Below, one piece after another: positions 60,457-64,000 of a DNA stretch of 64,000 bases. Origin of the DNA: Sphingomonas aquatilis (GTDB taxonomy: Bacteria > Pseudomonadota > Alphaproteobacteria > Sphingomonadales > Sphingomonadaceae); the NCBI RefSeq assembly GCF_014196115.1, contig NZ_JACIDB010000003.1:1-64000 (forward strand). The letters run 5' to 3'. Below the pieces are notes generated by a model, which saw only the letters and a program-made list of their open reading frames with translations, ran no database searches and was not told where the DNA came from. Every line of letters begins with the position of its first letter. Within the stretch, counting starts at the first letter, position 1. The translations under genes were made by a program, and so were the position numbers.

Positions 60457-62193
60457 TCACTTGACGGGAACGGCGGCGGCGTCGGGGCGGCGGGTGTCGG
60501 CGGCGCCGAGGAAGCGGTCGCCCTCGACCATGATCGACTGGATCGAGCCCATCGTGTTCGAGCGGCGCACCTTGTGGCCCTTCGCCTCGAGCAGCGGCAC
60601 GATGTCGGGCGAGAAGCCTTCCTCCAGCTCCAGCGCGGCATCGCCGCCGCCCTGGTTGATGCGGGGCCGTTCGGCTGCCTCGCTGACGTTGAGGCCGTGG
60701 TCCATGACGTTGGATAGCAACTGCACCATCGTCGCGATGATATAGCCGCCGCCCGGTGTGCCGGTGACCAGCCACGGGCGGTCGTTGTCGAAGACGATGA
60801 TCGGCGTGATCGTCGATCCGACGCGCTTGCCAGGAACGGGCAGTGTGGCTCGGCGCTCGGCCGCGGCGGCGCGGCGACCCCAGGCGAGATTGCCGAGCGA
60901 GTTATTGAGCAGGATGCCGGTGCCCGGTGCGACGACGTGCGCGCCATAAGAGGCGGACAGCGTATAGGTGTTGCTGACCGCGTTGCCCGCCGCGTCGGCG
61001 ACCGAGAAGTGCGTCGTGTCGCGGCTTTCGTACGGATAGGGGTTGCCGTCGGGCACGTCGTCCTTGCCGAGGGCGCGGTCGGGGCGGATCAGCTTGGCGC
61101 GCTGCGTCGCATAGCCCTTGCTGGCGAGGCCGATCGCCGGTGTCCGCCAGTCCGGGCCGCCGCCGACCAGCCGGCGGTCGGCGGACACGATCTTCATAGT
61201 TTCGGACAACAGATGCAGGTTGGCGACGCTGCCCCATTTCTGCGCGCCGACGGGGAAGGTTTCGAGGATGTTCATCGCTTCCGCGACGCTGACGCCCGAG
61301 GCGGTCGGCGGCATATAGGCGATGCGCTTGCCGCGATAGCTCGACCAGATCGGCGTCGAGACGATCGCGTGATAGCCGGCAAGATCGGCGGCATCGATGA
61401 CGCCGCCGCCGGCGCGAATGCCCGCCGCGATGCGGGTCCCGAGCGGGCCGGTGTAGAAGCCGTCGCGACCCTTGGCGGCGATCGTCTTCAGCGTCGCGGC
61501 GAGATCGGGCTGGCGGAACGTCTCGCCAGCGGCATAGGCCGCCCCGTCGGGCTTGAAGAACATCGCCATCGCCGCGGGATCGTCGGCCATCAGCTTGCGC
61601 TGTGCCGACTGAGCCTGCGCCTCGTCATCGGAGAGGATGACGCCCTGTTCGGCCATGGCGATCGCGGGAGCGATCAGCGTACCCCATGGCAATGAGCCGA
61701 AGCGGCGGTGCGCCTCCCACAGTCCGGCGACGGTGCCGGGGATGGCGACGCCCTTCATCGACATCACCTTCTTGGCGTCGACCTTGCCGTCAGGACCAAG
61801 CAACAGATCGTCGGTGATGTGGCGCGACGCCTGGCCATAATAGTCGATCGCAATGTCCTGCGCCGGCTTGCCGTCCTTCGCCGCCATATGGACGAGCATA
61901 TAGCCGCCGCCGCCGACATTGCCCGCGCGCGGCAGCGTCACCGCCAGCGCGAAGCCGACCGCCACCGCGGCGTCGACCGCGTTGCCGCCCTTGCGCAGGA
62001 TGTCGGCACCGACCGCGGCGGCGAGCTTGTTCTGGCTGACGACCATGCCGCCGCGCCCGACGATCGGCTTGTGGATCTGGTCGTAGGCGACGATGTCACC
62101 GCCCGATGGCGAGCGCGCCTGCGGCTCTTCCTCCTGCGCGATGGCGAGCGACGGGACGAGCAGCAGGGCAAGGGTGAGGTGCTGCACGCGCAT
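60457..62193 (-). CDS. ggt: Gamma-glutamyltransferase
   Basis: A 578-residue periplasmic proenzyme from the ATG at 62193 (signal peptide MRVQHLTLALLLVPSLAIA). The large-subunit part has GGMVVSQNKLAAAVGADILRKGGNAVDAAVAV. The nucleophile threonine of the small subunit lies in ESRDTTHFSVADAAGNAVS (near 378), followed by NNSLGNLAWG and TGTPGGGYIIATMV. The enzyme hydrolyses or transfers gamma-glutamyl groups of glutathione and related peptides. Its ATG overlaps the TBDR stop by one base, and the M20 amidohydrolase follows, so the three work on a shared imported substrate. Confidence 0.88.
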   Translation of the reverse strand: MRVQHLTLALLLVPSLAIAQEEEPQARSPSGGDIVAYDQIHKPIVGRGGMVVSQNKLAAAVGADILRKGGNAVDAAVAVGFALAVTLPRAGNVGGGGYMLVHMAAKDGKPAQDIAIDYYGQASRHITDDLLLGPDGKVDAKKVMSMKGVAIPGTVAGLWEAHRRFGSLPWGTLIAPAIAMAEQGVILSDDEAQAQSAQRKLMADDPAAMAMFFKPDGAAYAAGETFRQPDLAATLKTIAAKGRDGFYTGPLGTRIAAGIRAGGGVIDAADLAGYHAIVSTPIWSSYRGKRIAYMPPTASGVSVAEAMNILETFPVGAQKWGSVANLHLLSETMKIVSADRRLVGGGPDWRTPAIGLASKGYATQRAKLIRPDRALGKDDVPDGNPYPYESRDTTHFSVADAAGNAVSNTYTLSASYGAHVVAPGTGILLNNSLGNLAWGRRAAAAERRATLPVPGKRVGSTITPIIVFDNDRPWLVTGTPGGGYIIATMVQLLSNVMDHGLNVSEAAERPRINQGGGDAALELEEGFSPDIVPLLEAKGHKVRRSNTMGSIQSIMVEGDRFLGAADTRRPDAAAVPVK

Positions 62194-64000
62194 CAGAAGG
62201 ACGCCCGGATGTTGGCATACCAATAGCGGCCGTACGGATTGTACAGCGACCCGAGGAAGCCGTTCGACGACAGCGGCGGGGTCGCGTTGGTGAGGTTTCG
62301 GACGCCGATTCGCATGCGATACTGGCCTTCGCGTTTGTTGCCGACACTGACTTGGCCGTAGAGGTTGTACGTCATCTGGTCCTTGATCAACCAGGCCGCG
62401 CCGGTCGAATCGATGAGGCCGGTGTCGTCGACGTCACTGGTATATTGGGTGAAGCCGCCGAGCTGGAACCAGCGGTAATTCCACGTCGCGGTGCCCGTCA
62501 CGCGCCAGCGCGGCTTGCCGTTCTGGCGGACGAGGTCGCCCGCATCGGCGATCGCGGTGCCGGCGTTGATCGTGCCCGCCGCGCGCGCGTCGATCAGCTG
62601 CTGGATCGGTTGCGAGGGTTCGAGGAAGAAGCGGCCTAGGTAGGCGGCGTTGGCCGACAGCGTCAGGCGCCCCGCGCCGAAGTCCGGCAACCGCCAGTTG
62701 AGACCGAGGTCGAGGCCGGACGCCTCCTGCGGCAGTAGGTTGACGTAGCGGTCGTTGACGAACAGCACGCGGCCCGCCGGTTGCAGGCCGGAGCCGGCGA
62801 ACAGCGCGATATCGTCTGCGGTCGGCGCGGCGCGCACGACATTGGCGTTGGTGGTGCCCTGTACGCGAGCCAGATAGTCGGCGATCAGCGCATTGCCTTC
62901 GCCGAAGATGCCGACGATCCCCTTCTGCTTCACGTTCCAATAATCGGCGGTCAGCGTGATCCGGCCGATGGCGGAATCGAGGAAGTGCGGCTCCAGCACG
63001 ACGCCCGCGCTCCACGTCGTGGAGGTTTCGGGCTTCAGGTCCGGATTGCCGGCGCGCTGCGCGCTGATCGCGAAGGATTGGGCGCAATTGGCGAAGGAGC
63101 TGATCGCCCCGGTGCGCAGCTGCGCCTCGCAGCGGACATAGTCGACGCGGGTGTTCGAGCGCGTGACGACGCGTGCGTTGATCTGTTCGAGGTTAGGCGC
63201 CTTGAACCCTTGCGCATAGCTGCCGCGCAGGCGGATGCCGCTGACCACGTCCCAGGCGCCTGCGATCTTGGGCTTCGCGACCGAGCCGACGTCGCTGTAA
63301 TGTTCGAACCGTCCCGCCAGCTGGAATTCGAGATTGCGCACCAGCGGCACGTTCATCGACGGGCTGATGACCGGGACGGCCAGTTCGGCATAGGCGGCGG
63401 CGACGATCCGCCGGCCGCTGGTGTCGGGCGATGGGCTGGTGCCGACGAGGTCCGAGCCATAGGTGATGCCGCTGACGCTGTCGGTGAAGGTCGTCGTGCC
63501 GTCGACGCGCGGATCGCGGTCGTCGAGCTGCGTTTCGCGGCGGATTTCGGCACCGAGCGCCAGGCCGAGATTGCCGCCGGGCAGCGACAGCAGACGGGCG
63601 TTGGATAGCTTGAGGTCCGCCAGCGCCAGCGTCGCCTTGCTGAAGCGCGTCGTCTTGATGCGGATCGCCTGCAGCGCCGCGTCGTTGCTGGGCGTCGCAT
63701 CGCGGCCCGAGGGCGTGGTGAGGTCGCTGCCGTTGAAGGGGTTGTAGGCATCCGGTGTCGACAGCGCCAATTGGCGCTGGAGCAGCGTCGCGCTGATCCC
63801 GTCCGACGTGTCGCGCACGCGCGCTTCCGAATAGAGCGCGGCGCTTTCCCACTGGAAGCCGAGCCAGTCCCAGCGCAGGCCGGCGAGCACTCGGTACTGG
63901 TCGTTTTCGACGTGGACGAGGTTCGGGCCGGCGTCGGCGACATTGTAGCTCGACAGCGTGACGGAGAGGCCGCTGGCGGGTGCGTTGATGCCGGGCAGGC
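62193..64000 (-). CDS. TonB-dependent receptor 6, cut by the window edge (C-terminal part)
   Basis: The last 602 or so residues of a TBDR; the reading frame stays open to position 64000, so the plug and signal peptide lie beyond the window. Barrel strands with YSDVGSVAKPKIAGAWDVVS, GIRLRGSYAQGFKAPNLEQI and FLDSAIGRITLTADYWNVKQ are visible, with the typical C-terminal ..YWYANIRASF. KAPNLEQINAR with ETSTTWSAGVV is typical of sphingomonad TBDRs near the outer-membrane beta-barrel. Coupled to ggt and M20, it probably imports a gamma-glutamyl or acyl-amino-acid compound. Confidence 0.88.
   Translation of the reverse strand, partial: LPGINAPASGLSVTLSSYNVADAGPNLVHVENDQYRVLAGLRWDWLGFQWESAALYSEARVRDTSDGISATLLQRQLALSTPDAYNPFNGSDLTTPSGRDATPSNDAALQAIRIKTTRFSKATLALADLKLSNARLLSLPGGNLGLALGAEIRRETQLDDRDPRVDGTTTFTDSVSGITYGSDLVGTSPSPDTSGRRIVAAAYAELAVPVISPSMNVPLVRNLEFQLAGRFEHYSDVGSVAKPKIAGAWDVVSGIRLRGSYAQGFKAPNLEQINARVVTRSNTRVDYVRCEAQLRTGAISSFANCAQSFAISAQRAGNPDLKPETSTTWSAGVVLEPHFLDSAIGRITLTADYWNVKQKGIVGIFGEGNALIADYLARVQGTTNANVVRAAPTADDIALFAGSGLQPAGRVLFVNDRYVNLLPQEASGLDLGLNWRLPDFGAGRLTLSANAAYLGRFFLEPSQPIQQLIDARAAGTINAGTAIADAGDLVRQNGKPRWRVTGTATWNYRWFQLGGFTQYTSDVDDTGLIDSTGAAWLIKDQMTYNLYGQVSVGNKREGQYRMRIGVRNLTNATPPLSSNGFLGSLYNPYGRYWYANIRASF

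Noticed and set aside
1-64000. CRISPR arrays, rRNA or tRNA genes
   Set aside because: No regularly spaced direct repeats of the right size and no recognisable RNA gene pattern were seen on either strand.

Overview
The window looks like the chromosome of a sphingomonad (Sphingomonas or a close relative). The DNA is GC-rich alphaproteobacterial sequence, it carries six large TonB-dependent receptors (TBDRs) with the sphingomonad-style DIVVTGF plug start, and it holds a complete set of pectin and hexuronate genes. I saw no rRNA, tRNA or CRISPR array. All names come from reading the sequence and from memory of the families; no database search was run.

Region by region: (1) 1-4.4 kb is one end of a mobile or plasmid-like island, all on the minus strand: a ParB-like protein whose 3' end runs into what looks like an IS21-family terminus, a DUF2958 protein, a DUF932 protein and a small AlpA-type HTH protein. 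The parB and DUF932 genes share a 12-bp leader hairpin that covers the Shine-Dalgarno sequence, with compensatory base changes between the two copies. (2) 4.5-10.6 kb holds an AraC-type regulator facing an oxidative operon: Baeyer-Villiger-type monooxygenase, lipase-like hydrolase, SDR and GMC oxidoreductase. The layout resembles the mycobacterial virS-mymA-lipR-sadH locus. The hydrolase appears split by a frameshift. (3) 10.7-39.2 kb is a pectin/galacturonate utilisation locus: PL10 pectate lyase, two TBDRs, GH43, a large LamG protein, a hexuronate MFS transporter, UxaA, a UxuB/UxaB-type reductase, UxaC, KduI, KduD, KdgK, esterases and a LacI-family regulator. Eight copies of a palindromic operator (consensus TGACACCGGTTACCA) sit in its promoter regions and define a probable regulon.

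(4) 39.2-41.7 kb is mesXD, a B12-independent core methionine synthase and its DUF1852 partner. It lies behind a cobalamin riboswitch and a perfect 22-bp palindrome. (5) 41.8-49.7 kb has two divergent paralogous TBDRs with PhoB-box-like direct repeats between them, a nucleotide pyrophosphatase/phosphodiesterase, and a DUF1624 membrane acyltransferase gene interrupted by one in-frame TGA. (6) 49.7-58.8 kb has a secreted alpha/beta hydrolase, then a FecI-type sigma factor, a FecR anti-sigma factor, a TBDR with an STN signalling domain, an alpha/alpha-toroid protein and a flavin-dependent halogenase. (7) 58.9-64 kb has an M20 amidohydrolase, a gamma-glutamyltransferase and a TBDR cut by the window edge, probably one operon for uptake and breakdown of a peptide or acyl-amino-acid compound.

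In the central locus, secreted lyase and esterases would open pectin and TBDRs would import oligomers. ExuT would bring in galacturonate for UxaC, the mannitol-dehydrogenase-family reductase and UxaA, while KduI and KduD would handle the unsaturated product. Both branches meet at 2-keto-3-deoxygluconate, which KdgK phosphorylates. KDPG aldolase, an unsaturated galacturonyl hydrolase and KdgF are not in the window.
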